DNA from: Sphingorhabdus_B arenilitoris
GTDB taxonomy: Bacteria; Pseudomonadota; Alphaproteobacteria; Sphingomonadales; Sphingomonadaceae
DNA: 64,000 nt
Assembly: GCF_042651485.1 (NCBI RefSeq)
Contig: NZ_JBHSDH010000005.1
Coordinates: forward strand, 1-64,000
Direction of reading: 5' to 3'
Part shown: in pieces, positions 24,344 through 33,288 of the stretch
Layout of the letters: the number at the start of each line of letters is the position of its first letter
Position numbering within the stretch: position 1 is the stretch's first letter
The notes under the pieces: generated by a model
Databases searched by the model: none
The model's input: the letters and a program-made list of their open reading frames with translations, nothing else
Told to the model about the DNA's origin: nothing
Made by a program: the position numbers and the translations under genes

Positions 24344-25150
24344 ATGACCGCTCAAGCGACACTGGAACAAGACGCCGAACCAAATTTTGCGGTCCGAATT
24401 GTGGAAAGCCCATGGTTTAGCAATTTCATTTTGACGGTTATCATCATCAATGCTGTCACGCTCGGCCTTGAAACACGCAGCGACGTGATGAGCGTTGCGG
24501 GCGGATTGATCCAATCGCTCGATAAAATCGCTATAGCGATATTCACCGGCGAAATTGCCCTGAAATTATTTGCCTATCGTCAGCGTTTCTTTCGGGATGG
24601 TTGGAATATTTTTGATCTGGTGATCGTTGTCTCAGCCTATTTGCCGGCTGGAGCTGGATTCTCTGTTCTGCGGGCGCTGCGCATATTGCGGGCGTTGCGT
24701 TTGATCTCGATCGTCCCCAGCATGCGCCGCGTGGTGCAGGGCCTGCTCTCTGCGATCCCGTCGATGGGGTCGGTGGTCGTCCTGCTGCTGTTGATTTTCT
24801 ATATTGCTGCTGTGATGGCGACAAAGTTATTCGGCGCGGCTTTCCCGCAATGGTTTGGCACGATTGGGGAGAGTTTTTATTCGCTGTTCCAGATCATGAC
24901 GCTCGAAAGCTGGTCAATGGGTATCGTGCGTCCCGTGATGGAAGTATATCCTTACGCTTGGGTCTTTTTTGTTCCCTTTGTCTTATTGTCATCTTTCATC
25001 GTGTTAAACCTGTTCATCGCCATTATCGTTAGCTCCATGCAAGAAGCCGAAGGGCAAGCAAGCCATCAGGAACGCGAGGATATATTGCATGAGATACAGG
25101 CACTGCGCGGCCAAATTGACGCGTTACAGGACAGTTTGAAACGCAAATAA
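24344..25150 (+). CDS. Bacterial voltage-gated sodium channel (NaChBac-type)
   Basis: A 268-residue, six-helix ion channel subunit. S4 carries arginines every third residue (LRALRILRALRLISIVPSMR), the voltage sensor. The pore loop has MTLESWSMG at about residues 185-193, whose TLESWS signature is the sodium filter of bacterial Nav channels. The C-terminus after S6 (IVSSMQEAEGQASHQERE...) is a coiled coil that helps tetramer assembly. I chose the ATG at 24344 because TAGGAT lies 8 bases upstream; two upstream ATGs (24299, 24308) have no ribosome site. It is not in an operon. Confidence 0.93.
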   Translation: MTAQATLEQDAEPNFAVRIVESPWFSNFILTVIIINAVTLGLETRSDVMSVAGGLIQSLDKIAIAIFTGEIALKLFAYRQRFFRDGWNIFDLVIVVSAYLPAGAGFSVLRALRILRALRLISIVPSMRRVVQGLLSAIPSMGSVVVLLLLIFYIAAVMATKLFGAAFPQWFGTIGESFYSLFQIMTLESWSMGIVRPVMEVYPYAWVFFVPFVLLSSFIVLNLFIAIIVSSMQEAEGQASHQEREDILHEIQALRGQIDALQDSLKRK

Positions 25151-25159
25151 CATGAGCGG

Positions 25160-25759
25160 CTATGACCGCAGCAATTGCTCAACCTGCACCAGCCGCTCTT
25201 TGCCAAAAAACATCTCATCCCCCACGTAGAAAGTGGGGACACCGAAACAGCCGCGCTCGACCGCCGCCGCTGTATTGGCCGCTAGTTGTGCCTTCACCGT
25301 TTCATCCTGCACTGCGGTGAGCAAAGCCGCCGCGTCCAGTCCGGCCTTGTCCATAACTTCGGCAAATATTTCGGGCTCGTCCATCTTGCGGTCATCCTCC
25401 CACATCGCCTGAAAGCCGGCGGCCATATAAGCGGGCAGGAACCCAGCCTGCTCCGCCGCTACCGCGCTGCGCATCAACAGCAACGTGTTAACCGGAAAAT
25501 GCGCATTCATCTTAAACCGGGTCAGCCCATGGCGAGCGATAAAGCGCCGCATCTCAAGCATTTCATAAGCCATCTTGCCCTTAATCCCGGCAAAGGCGAG
25601 CATCGGTGCCTGATTACCCGTCGCCTTGAATATCCCGCCCAGCAGGCAGGGAATAGGATTGACCCGTGCGCCCGTCCGCGCGGCAATATCGGTCAGCACA
25701 TGATGCGCCAGATAGGCATTGGGGCTGCCAAAATCGAAAATAAAATCAATTTGTTTCAT
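25160..25759 (-). CDS. 2-hydroxychromene-2-carboxylate isomerase / DsbA-like protein
   Basis: A 199-residue thioredoxin-fold protein of the HCCA isomerase family. The start MKQIDFIFDFGSPNAYLAHH shows Ser in place of the first cysteine of DsbA, as in glutathione-dependent isomerases of polyaromatic degradation. NTLLLMRSAVAAEQAG and the C-terminal GCFGVPTFYVGDEMFFGKERL are typical. A role in naphthalene-like ring cleavage is known for the family, but no other such genes are adjacent. The start is the ATG at 25759; an upstream GTG (25771) has a closer but more cramped ribosome site. Convergent with the sodium channel gene. Confidence 0.88.
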   Translation of the reverse strand: MKQIDFIFDFGSPNAYLAHHVLTDIAARTGARVNPIPCLLGGIFKATGNQAPMLAFAGIKGKMAYEMLEMRRFIARHGLTRFKMNAHFPVNTLLLMRSAVAAEQAGFLPAYMAAGFQAMWEDDRKMDEPEIFAEVMDKAGLDAAALLTAVQDETVKAQLAANTAAAVERGCFGVPTFYVGDEMFFGKERLVQVEQLLRS

Positions 25760-25893
25760 GCTCTTTCCCACTTCCTTCGTTTATGCGAAAGAGGATAGAT
25801 GTGATTGATACCGTAAAGCAAAGATTTTTGTTCAGCTTAGCGACAGAAATGATATATAATATCATTAAATCAGGAAAGAGGGGGATTTTCATT

Positions 25894-27555
25894 ATGCGTT
25901 CCATTATCAACGGCCTGTTAATAACAGCCATGATTGTTCCGGTCGCCGGACCCGGTGCGATTAGCAAAGTGCAGGCGGCGACGCCGGATAGCAACAACCG
26001 GATGATCCCAAAAAGCGAGGGATTCTGTCGCAATGCCCCCGCTCTGTATAACCTAGCGGCGGAACCAAGCCGGGACCAGCAGCAAGATGACCGAAATGTT
26101 TACTCACCAGTCGCAGCATCTTCGCCTGTTCCGCCGCCTCCACCAGCTGCGTCACCGCCGCCACTCGCTCCTCCGCCCCCGCCCGCGCCGCCGCCTCCAC
26201 CTGCGGCTTCATCATCGGAGCCAGGCGATGGCGGCGATGATGCCGGTTCGATTGTTGTAACTGGAAGTCGCGCGGAATCCCCGGCAATGGATGCGGCGAC
26301 CCCGGTTTCGGCCGTAATGTCTGATGACGTCGGCGATGATCGCGGCAAGGAGAGCCGCATTGCTGACGGGTCTGTCTCCTCTACGGCATATCCCCGCCCG
26401 CCGATCCGCGATGATGCGCGGCCTCAATCGGGCTTGCTGACCGCCGGGGAGCATGATGACTTGCTCAATCCGGCACTCTATGCCCGCTATGTCAAGCAAT
26501 CTAATTTGGGACAAAAGCTGCGAGATTTACCAGTGCTTGATACCTCTCGCCTCCTCACCATTGCGGTTGAGGATAGCGGCGGCCGGGCGGTGCCCTTTGC
26601 CAATGTCGAAATCACCTGCAGCGACGGAAATAGCCTGGCGCTTGCTACACAGGCCGATGGCAAGGCGGTATTTTTCCCCGAGCTCGACCGATTAAGCCCG
26701 AACATCAGCATAAAGGTAAAACAAGGCGACATGGTGATCGCTGAACGCGGGATGCTAAACCTGTCACCAAATTTGGGCAGTGACGCCATCACCTTAACCG
26801 CCGCCCGTGCCGACGCGGAAAAGGTTGATAAGTTGGACCTGATGCTCGCCATCGACACAACCGGCAGCATGTCGGACGAATTGACATATCTGCAAAGCGA
26901 ATTGAAATCGATATTGGACGGCGTGCGCGCCCGCCACCGCGAGGTTGATATTCGGGTTGGCTTCATCTTTTACCGTGACATTGGTGATGTATATGTCACC
27001 CAAACACAAAATCTATCCAGCGATTTTGACATGCGCCAATCCGACCTATCCCGGCAAAGCGCGGGCGGCGGCGGGGATTATCCGGAGGCCATGGACCAAG
27101 CCCTTATCCGCGCTGCACAACAAAATTGGCGTCCGGGCGCTATCCGGTCGCTATTGCTGGTCGCCGATGCCCCGCCGCACGATGATCTATTCGGCCGAAG
27201 CTGGCAAACTGCGGAATTTCTGCGGGCACAGCGGGTGCATATCGTCCCCGTCGCGGCATCGGGCGTTGCGGATGAAGCGGAATATGTCATGCGCGCTATG
27301 GCGGCGGCGACCCAGTCACGCTATCTATTCCTGACCGATGACAGCGGCGTAGGCAATCCCCACGCCCCGCCGGCGATCGATTGTTATCTCGTCACCCGGC
27401 TCGACAATGCGGTACAGCGCGTTTTGGACAGCCAGCTGTCGGGCCGCCGGATCGAACCCGAAAAGGATCAAGTGATACGCAGCGTCGGCAAATATGACGC
27501 TGGCCGCTGCATCCTGCCCAAAAAGTTCGACCCCCAAGAGGATAAACGAGGATAA
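25894..27555 (+). CDS. Secreted VWA-domain protein with proline-rich linker
   Basis: A 553-residue exported protein. A signal peptide (MRSIINGLLITAMIVPVAGP...) is followed by a proline-rich stretch (about residues 75-110) and then a SIVVTGSRAE motif like the start of TonB-dependent receptor plug regions. A middle domain (about 195-290) looks like a beta-sandwich with SVDGNS-type strands (VEITCSDGNSLALATQADG). The VWA domain starts near residue 310 with the metal-ion (MIDAS) motif AIDTTGSMSDEL (Asp321) and continues through GAIRSLLLVADAPPHDD. Start ATG 25894 has GGAAAGAGGGGG upstream. VWA proteins bind other proteins through a metal-dependent site. Partner unknown. Confidence 0.85.
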   Translation: MRSIINGLLITAMIVPVAGPGAISKVQAATPDSNNRMIPKSEGFCRNAPALYNLAAEPSRDQQQDDRNVYSPVAASSPVPPPPPAASPPPLAPPPPPAPPPPPAASSSEPGDGGDDAGSIVVTGSRAESPAMDAATPVSAVMSDDVGDDRGKESRIADGSVSSTAYPRPPIRDDARPQSGLLTAGEHDDLLNPALYARYVKQSNLGQKLRDLPVLDTSRLLTIAVEDSGGRAVPFANVEITCSDGNSLALATQADGKAVFFPELDRLSPNISIKVKQGDMVIAERGMLNLSPNLGSDAITLTAARADAEKVDKLDLMLAIDTTGSMSDELTYLQSELKSILDGVRARHREVDIRVGFIFYRDIGDVYVTQTQNLSSDFDMRQSDLSRQSAGGGGDYPEAMDQALIRAAQQNWRPGAIRSLLLVADAPPHDDLFGRSWQTAEFLRAQRVHIVPVAASGVADEAEYVMRAMAAATQSRYLFLTDDSGVGNPHAPPAIDCYLVTRLDNAVQRVLDSQLSGRRIEPEKDQVIRSVGKYDAGRCILPKKFDPQEDKRG

Positions 27556-27708
27556 AGGTAAGCAGTGGACGTTATCGCAGCGCCATAGTCCTCGGTGGAC
27601 ATGGGCGCGGCGATGATGTCACATGTAGCATAACGCTATGCTTCATCAAAAGACACTGAGGCCAAAATGGCGATTGAAGGCCTCGCTACCGCCCTTCTTT
27701 TCTGTTGT

Positions 27709-27731
27709 GTCTTTGCGTATTTGCGCGAAAT
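27709..27731 (+). repeat. Third copy of the 22-base dispersed repeat
   Basis: TCTTTGCGTATTTGCGCGAA and the next bases agree at about 20 of 23 positions with the arms at 5808-5829 and 5925-5946. It lies in the leader of the GGDEF gene. Confidence 0.55.
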
Positions 27732-27819
27732 AAATCGCGCAGTACCAACCGATATACGCTTGGCCTATGTAGCGCGAAGAAGGTGTAGCCCCAACCCAGC
27801 GTGCCTCCGCGTGACAATC

Positions 27820-29076
27820 ATGGTCCGCACCCCTCCCCCCAAGTCCCAAAAACCATTCATTCACCATAAAATAACCAATCCCAGCTATCCGTTTTCCGCA
27901 AAAGGGATTGATGGCTTGGATATATCGCAAATCGTGGCTGGAGCATATTATGCGCTTGTGACTGTGTTTGCCATAGGCGGGCTTGGCTTCGCGCTGGCCA
28001 CGCGGGACCGCGTTTACGGCCTGTTTGCCTTGCACGCGCTTTCGGTTGGCGCGCTCGCCCTTACTTTTCCGCCCATCGCATCCGTCGCCAATGCGGTCGA
28101 GCCTGGACATATTTTTTGGCGAATAATGGCCGAAGGCGCCGTGTTGATGTCGACCGGCTTAATGATTTTTCATCTGGTTCTCCGTTCGACGCCGCGCGCC
28201 GTGCAAATTGGCCTTGCGACGGTGTTTCCCGCCGTAAACTTGATAAGTGCTGCGAGCTATTATTGGACCGAGGAGCCGATTATCTTAGCGGTTAATAGCG
28301 GCATGATGTTACTCGTCCTATTGGGTATCACCGCGACTTTGATATGGCGGATGACGCATGGGTCGCGGGAGGCTGCCGTGCTCACGGTTGCACTTGCGCC
28401 GCTTATTGGCGTCGGCGCTTTGGCTGCGGTGATAGAGACACTGCAGCGGCCGTCTCTGGAATTTTATGCAGAAGGGATGCTGTTGGGATTTGGGTTTGAG
28501 CTGATATGCGTATGCGCCATGCTGGCCATCCGTGTGCAGCGCGCCATGAAGGAACGCGACCGCGCCTTTTCAGAGGCCATGCGCGCACAGAAGGACGCCG
28601 AAACCGATACGCTCACTGGCCTGCCCAATCGGCGCGCTTTGGAGCGTGTTTTTACCCAAGACGCGGACGATTATGATGCATTGGCGATTGTCGATTGCGA
28701 CCATTTCAAAGCGATTAATGATCGTTACGGCCATGCCGCCGGTGACGATGTATTGCGCATCGTCGGTGCCAGTCTGTCGCGCAGTACCGCCTTTGCCGCG
28801 CGGATTGGCGGAGAGGAATTCGTGCTGTTACTGCGCGGAGGCGATTGGGTGGATCAGGTTGAACGGCTACGCCGCCAACTGTCGCATGACATAGGGCGAT
28901 CGCTGTCTGATCTGTCCGTGAAAGTGACACTTAGCGCAGGCGCTGCGGCAATCCGTAAAGGATGCAACTTGCAACCCGCCATGCACGAGGCCGATGCTGC
29001 GCTATATGCCGCCAAAGCGGCGGGCCGCAACCGCCTGCACATTGCCGATCAACCGCCTCTGTCAAAAGCCGCATGA
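27820..29076 (+). CDS. Membrane-anchored GGDEF diguanylate cyclase
   Basis: A 418-residue protein with about seven membrane helices (roughly residues 40-250) feeding a cytoplasmic GGDEF domain. The catalytic domain has TDTLTGLPNRRALERVF, IVDCDHFKAINDRYGHAAGD and active-site RIGGEEFVLLL. The inhibitory I-site is not conserved (the RxxD position reads RSTAFA). Its sensor part has no recognised ligand domain. The start is unsettled: ATG at 27820 lacks a ribosome site, whereas a TTG at 27916 has AAAGGGATT upstream and begins just before the first membrane helix; the sequence before 27820 resembles intergenic repeat. Alone in its orientation between the VWA gene and the OmpA gene. Confidence 0.9.
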   Translation: MVRTPPPKSQKPFIHHKITNPSYPFSAKGIDGLDISQIVAGAYYALVTVFAIGGLGFALATRDRVYGLFALHALSVGALALTFPPIASVANAVEPGHIFWRIMAEGAVLMSTGLMIFHLVLRSTPRAVQIGLATVFPAVNLISAASYYWTEEPIILAVNSGMMLLVLLGITATLIWRMTHGSREAAVLTVALAPLIGVGALAAVIETLQRPSLEFYAEGMLLGFGFELICVCAMLAIRVQRAMKERDRAFSEAMRAQKDAETDTLTGLPNRRALERVFTQDADDYDALAIVDCDHFKAINDRYGHAAGDDVLRIVGASLSRSTAFAARIGGEEFVLLLRGGDWVDQVERLRRQLSHDIGRSLSDLSVKVTLSAGAAAIRKGCNLQPAMHEADAALYAAKAAGRNRLHIADQPPLSKAA

Positions 29077-29219
29077 AGCTGTAACGCAACTTGGAATCAA
29101 CCCGATGTTCAATGGGTTAATCGCGATTGGTACCCGGGTGCGGGACTGGTCGTCCCGTGCCCAACCTTGCCACCGCCCCCGCGCCAATGGGCGGCGCGAG
29201 GGGGAATATAGGAAGAGCT

Positions 29220-30119
29220 TTACAGCCCGTCGACGCTTTTGCTGACCAGGATGTTCACCGATACGCGGCGGTTTTGTGCCTTGCCTTCGGGGGTGCTATT
29301 ATCGGCGACGGGGTCGGCCTCTGCCATGCCGGTGGGGGTTAGCATCCGGTATGGTTTCCAACCGCAGGCCTGTTGCAGATGGTTGACCACTTTGCTGGCG
29401 CGTTTTTCGCTCAGCGTTTGGTTATAGTCATAATCACCCACGGAATCGGTATAGCCCACCACCAGCAGCAGCGCATTTTCGGTTGCGCCCGCTTGACTTG
29501 CCGCGCCGCATAGTTCCGCTTCGGCTTGCGGGGTTAGGCGCCATTTGCCGGTGTCAAAATAGACATTGGTGGTGCCTTTGATATTATATTGGTCAATATC
29601 GGCTACGCGGCCGCGCAACGCCTCTGTCGCCGCTGTTTGCTCAGCAAAGCCTTGCTCTGTACCCAGCTGTATCATCGAAGCAGTTTTCAAATCCTTGTCT
29701 TTCAGATCAATTTTGCTGGCCACTAGGCTGTTGCTCCATTGCACGGTTTTGATCTTCACCGGCAAACCATTGAGCAATTGATTGGCCGCCAATTTGTCGC
29801 GGTCCAGACCGAACAGGCCTTTTTTCGATTTGATCGTGGTCGCATCGCTGATGAACACAACCGTTCTGGTTCCATCGGCGGTGGTCACTTGCATTCTTTC
29901 GTCTTTGCGCGCGGAAATCACACCTTCGACAACCGGACCTTCCTCCAACCCGGTCAGATCAGCCGGAGGTGTGCCGTAAACGACTACATCGGAATTTGTC
30001 GGTGCAGATGTTTCTGGTACCGCGTCTTCTTGATCCTGAGCCGACAGGCTGGCAGGCGCAAATATCGCCGCTGCACCCAACAGAATCGCGATTTGCGCTT
30101 TTCCTGGAAATTTATTCAT
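29220..30119 (-). CDS. OmpA-family outer-membrane/peptidoglycan-associated protein
   Basis: A 299-residue secreted protein. After a signal peptide (ends APASLSAQ) comes an acidic, disordered stretch, a small beta-domain (about residues 60-130, VEGVISARKDERMQVTTADG) and then a C-terminal OmpA domain (about 180-299) that holds peptidoglycan: VYFDTGKWRLTPQAEAEL, VVGYTDSVGDYDYNQTLSEK and GKAQNRRVSVNI. It resembles proteins in alphaproteobacterial envelope stress sets. Not in an operon. The stop lies next to a GC-rich hairpin region (29130-29210). Confidence 0.9.
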   Translation of the reverse strand: MNKFPGKAQIAILLGAAAIFAPASLSAQDQEDAVPETSAPTNSDVVVYGTPPADLTGLEEGPVVEGVISARKDERMQVTTADGTRTVVFISDATTIKSKKGLFGLDRDKLAANQLLNGLPVKIKTVQWSNSLVASKIDLKDKDLKTASMIQLGTEQGFAEQTAATEALRGRVADIDQYNIKGTTNVYFDTGKWRLTPQAEAELCGAASQAGATENALLLVVGYTDSVGDYDYNQTLSEKRASKVVNHLQQACGWKPYRMLTPTGMAEADPVADNSTPEGKAQNRRVSVNILVSKSVDGL

Positions 30120-30529
30120 TACTCTACTCCTTCAAAACAACGGAAAATTCAGCCTGTTCCTGATCTTTCCTTTGACCGGATGGCGGTAAAACCACCGGTT
30201 TTGTCAGAGCCCCCATAACGATATGACGCCACGGTCATGGCGTTGGTTTTCACCTGTTCCGACCTTCCTTGCTGTCAGATGAACATAAGCTGGAAAATCC
30301 CCCGTTGATCGGGCAGTGCGAGCCTATGATGCGGCGAACAGTTTTTGCCGTGCCGCTTGCGACGAATGGAACGGCGCAATTGCAGGCGATAGATTCGGCG
30401 ATAGCTAAATCACTGAAATTGCAGAATCCACACCGCATTGCTCCGCCGGAATTTCTTATTAGCTGATTCGCCGGTATCCGGTATACAGGGTATGAGAAAC
30501 GACCAACAGTTTGGGAGAGAACCGCCATC
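30120..30529. other. Intergenic region with possible gene remnant
   Basis: A 410-base gap between the divergent OmpA and oxygenase genes. A short plus-strand open frame (30269-30466, TTG start, no ribosome site) and an overlapping minus-strand frame are both possible but neither has a recognisable protein. It contains an AAAACCACCGGTTTT dyad (30188-30202) near the OmpA promoter side and CGGTATACAGGGTAT close to the oxygenase start that could be promoter parts. I find no RNA gene. Confidence 0.4.
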
Positions 30530-31996
30530 ATGCCTATTACATTAGTGAATAAGATTGCCGCGACTTTGAACCCCGGCGACCACCCGTATCTTACCGGCGC
30601 ATGGTCGCCTGTACATGAAGAAGTTGATGCGACCGATATGCAAGTGATTGGCGAAATTCCATCCGACATTGACGGCGTCTATATTCGCAATACCGAAAAT
30701 CCCGTGCATGACGCGATTGGCCGCTATCATCCCTTTGATGGCGACGGAATGCTGCACTTGATGCGGATATCGGGCGGCAAGGCGGAATATCGCAACCGCT
30801 TCATTCGCACCCGCGCTTTTGAAGCGGAACAAGAAGCAGGCCGCTCGCTATGGATCGGATGCATGGGCAATCCGAAAAAATCCGAAGAAAAAGGCTGGGG
30901 CGCGCATGGCTATGTGAAGGATAGCTCCTCCACCGATGTCGTTGTGCATGCGGGCAATGTGCTTTCGACTTTCTGGCAATGCGGCGATGGCTACAGGATC
31001 AATCCCGCAACCTTGGAAACGCTGGGCATTGAACGATGGACACCCAAGGATGGCATTTCTGCGCATCCGAAGCTGGATCCGAATACCGGCGAGCTGCGCT
31101 TTTTCAATTATTCCACAGAAGCTCCCTATATGCATTATGGCGTTGTTGGCGCGGATAATGAGCTGAAACATTATACCCCCGTCACCCTGCCCGCGCCTCG
31201 GTTGCCGCACGATATGGCTTTTTCGGAAAATTATTCGATCCTGAACGATTTCCCGATGTTTTGGCCGCAGGCGGCAATTGCGCAAGGGTTCTATGTGCCG
31301 ATATTCGACAGGTCCATGCCATCACGCTTCGGCATCATCCCGCGCATGGGCAGCGACGCGGACGTCAAATGGTTTGAGGCTGCGCCCACTTACGTCCTAC
31401 ATTTCACCAACGCCTACGAAGAGGGCGACGAGATAGTGATGGATGGATATTTTCAGGAAAATCCTTATCCCTCCCCACTGGAAGAGTTTGGCGATAAATA
31501 TAAGGCAATGGCCGCCAATATTGACCTGCATTCGATGAAGACGCATCTGCACCGCTGGCGGTTCAACATGACCACGGGGCAGACGGTGGAAGAAGTGCTA
31601 TATGACAAAGAATATGTCGAATTTGGCACGATCAACCAACAATATGCGACCCGCAAAAACCGCTATATTTATAGCGTAGTGGGCAAACAAAACTGGTTTC
31701 TATTCACCGGCCTGCGCAAACATGATCTGGAGGCTGGAACGATTGAGGCCTATGATTTTGGCGAAGAGCGCTATGGCTCCGAAGCGCCCTTTGTCCCCCG
31801 CATCGGCGCGTCCGAGGAGGATGATGGCTATTTGATCAGTTTCATTACCGATATGAAAGCCGACCGGTCCGAATGCGTGATATTGGATGCGCGTGACATT
31901 GCGGCGGGGCCGGTATGCCGGATCATCCTGCCCCACCGGATCAGCAGCGGCACACATGCCGTATGGGCGCAAGCGAGCGAGTTTGAAGCCGCTTAA
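30530..31996 (+). CDS. Carotenoid/lignostilbene-type dioxygenase
   Basis: A 488-residue iron dioxygenase of the carotenoid cleavage family, distinct from the one at 3683-5119. The metal-binding histidines are H179 (ISAHPKLD), H227 (RLPHDMAF), H291 (YVLHFTNAYE) and H476 (SSGTHAVW). HPFDGDGMLHLM near residue 67 is also typical. The inserts (WIGCMGNPKKSEEKGWGAHG) resemble lignostilbene-alpha,beta-dioxygenase-like proteins more than carotenoid ones, but I cannot be sure. It starts with the ATG at 30530, after GGGAGAG. It is convergent with the thiolase-like gene and shares its stop codons with it (TTAA). The neighbours are CoA-ester genes, so cleavage products may be activated and degraded. Confidence 0.93.
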   Translation: MPITLVNKIAATLNPGDHPYLTGAWSPVHEEVDATDMQVIGEIPSDIDGVYIRNTENPVHDAIGRYHPFDGDGMLHLMRISGGKAEYRNRFIRTRAFEAEQEAGRSLWIGCMGNPKKSEEKGWGAHGYVKDSSSTDVVVHAGNVLSTFWQCGDGYRINPATLETLGIERWTPKDGISAHPKLDPNTGELRFFNYSTEAPYMHYGVVGADNELKHYTPVTLPAPRLPHDMAFSENYSILNDFPMFWPQAAIAQGFYVPIFDRSMPSRFGIIPRMGSDADVKWFEAAPTYVLHFTNAYEEGDEIVMDGYFQENPYPSPLEEFGDKYKAMAANIDLHSMKTHLHRWRFNMTTGQTVEEVLYDKEYVEFGTINQQYATRKNRYIYSVVGKQNWFLFTGLRKHDLEAGTIEAYDFGEERYGSEAPFVPRIGASEEDDGYLISFITDMKADRSECVILDARDIAAGPVCRIILPHRISSGTHAVWAQASEFEAA

Positions 31997-33222
31997 TCGG
32001 TGCCGACAACAAAGGCGCAGTTGGTCGTCCCCGAACCGCCGACGTTAAACAGGCCGACATTGCGCGCGCCGGGCACCTGATAGTCGCCCGCTGTGCCGCT
32101 CACTTGTTTTGCGGCATCGAGCATCATCCGCACACCAGTTGCGCCAACCGGGTGGCCGGTCCCCATCAAGCCGCCTGAGGCATTGACCGGAATATCACCC
32201 CCTGGCGCGATTCGCCCGGCCTCAATCGCTTTCCAAGCCTCACCGGGGGCGGTGATCCCAAAATGTTCGATCGCCATATATTCCGATATGGTGAAGCAAT
32301 CATGCGTTTCGATTGCGTCGAGCGCCTCTGGCCCCGATACTCCCGCACGGGCATAGGCATCGGTGATCGCTGCGCGGGTCCAGGGCAGGACATAATCGTG
32401 ATGTTTGCTATCTTCCAGCTTGGTCTGCATCAACATGGGCGCGACTCTATGCCCCCATCCTTTTATGCGCGGCAAGCTGTCGGCGGCGATACCGCGCCGG
32501 TCGGCATAGGCTTTCGCGGCTTTTGCCGATGCCAAAAACAGCACCGCCGCCCCGTCCGAAATTTGCGAACAATCCTGCCGCCGCATCCATCCTTCGACCA
32601 CGGGGTTCAAATCGTCATTCGCGGCAAAGCTGCCTTCTTCAAATTGCCAGCCGCGCGTTTGCGCATTGGGGTTGCGTTTGGCATTGGCAAAATTGATCCG
32701 GCCAATTTCGGCCAGATGCTCATGCTTCAAACCATAGCGGCGGTCATATTCATCGGCGAGGTCGGAAAACATGGCGGGCCAGATAAAGGTCGCATCCTGT
32801 CTTTCCTGCCCCACCCATATGGCTGCACCCAGATTTTCCGATGCCTGATGCCCGCTGACGTTGCGCATCAATTCGATGCCCAGCACGCAGGCGAGATCAT
32901 AACGCCCGCTCTCAATATCGGCCATCGCCGCCAATATCGCCAGTGAACCGGAGGCGCAGGCCCCTTCATGCCGCGCGGCCGGCATTCCTGCAAAAGCCCG
33001 ATCGACATGACCAAAAAAACCGCCCAGCATCCCTTGTCCGGTGAATAGTTCTGCCACGAAATTGCCAACATGGCCCACCTGTATCTCGGTTGCATCAAGG
33101 GCGCATTTGGCCATGCCTTGCTTCAATGTATCGGCGAACAGATCGTATAAGCTGCGCTCTTGCCGCGTCCAATTTTCCGCGAAATCCGACTGATGACCGC
33201 CTAGAATATAAATGTCGGGCAT
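31993..33222 (-). CDS. Thiolase-like acetyl-CoA acetyltransferase
   Basis: A 409-residue member of the thiolase superfamily, of the SCP2-like/acetyl-CoA acetyltransferase branch. Catalytic pieces are RHEGACASGSLAIL (nucleophilic Cys), DAIETHDCFTISEY and ASGGLMGTGHPVGATGVRM (His and Cys region). Typical function is thiolytic cleavage of 3-ketoacyl-CoA, as in side-chain or aromatic catabolism. The ATG follows GAGGAGATAGACA, a good ribosome site. First seen of a cluster of minus-strand catabolic genes that continues to 35774. A gap of 66 bases separates it from the TIGR03084 gene upstream, so it may be in the same operon. Confidence 0.93.
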   Translation of the reverse strand: MPDIYILGGHQSDFAENWTRQERSLYDLFADTLKQGMAKCALDATEIQVGHVGNFVAELFTGQGMLGGFFGHVDRAFAGMPAARHEGACASGSLAILAAMADIESGRYDLACVLGIELMRNVSGHQASENLGAAIWVGQERQDATFIWPAMFSDLADEYDRRYGLKHEHLAEIGRINFANAKRNPNAQTRGWQFEEGSFAANDDLNPVVEGWMRRQDCSQISDGAAVLFLASAKAAKAYADRRGIAADSLPRIKGWGHRVAPMLMQTKLEDSKHHDYVLPWTRAAITDAYARAGVSGPEALDAIETHDCFTISEYMAIEHFGITAPGEAWKAIEAGRIAPGGDIPVNASGGLMGTGHPVGATGVRMMLDAAKQVSGTAGDYQVPGARNVGLFNVGGSGTTNCAFVVGTD

Positions 33223-33288
33223 TGTCTATCTCCTCACTCTGCGGCTATTTTTCTGAGCGCTTGGTTTACTATGCCCCCGCAGGCAGGT

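Noticed and set aside
30250..30669. Minus-strand reading frame across the oxygenase start
   Set aside because: It overlaps the start of a well-supported gene on the other strand, has no ribosome site and no recognisable protein.
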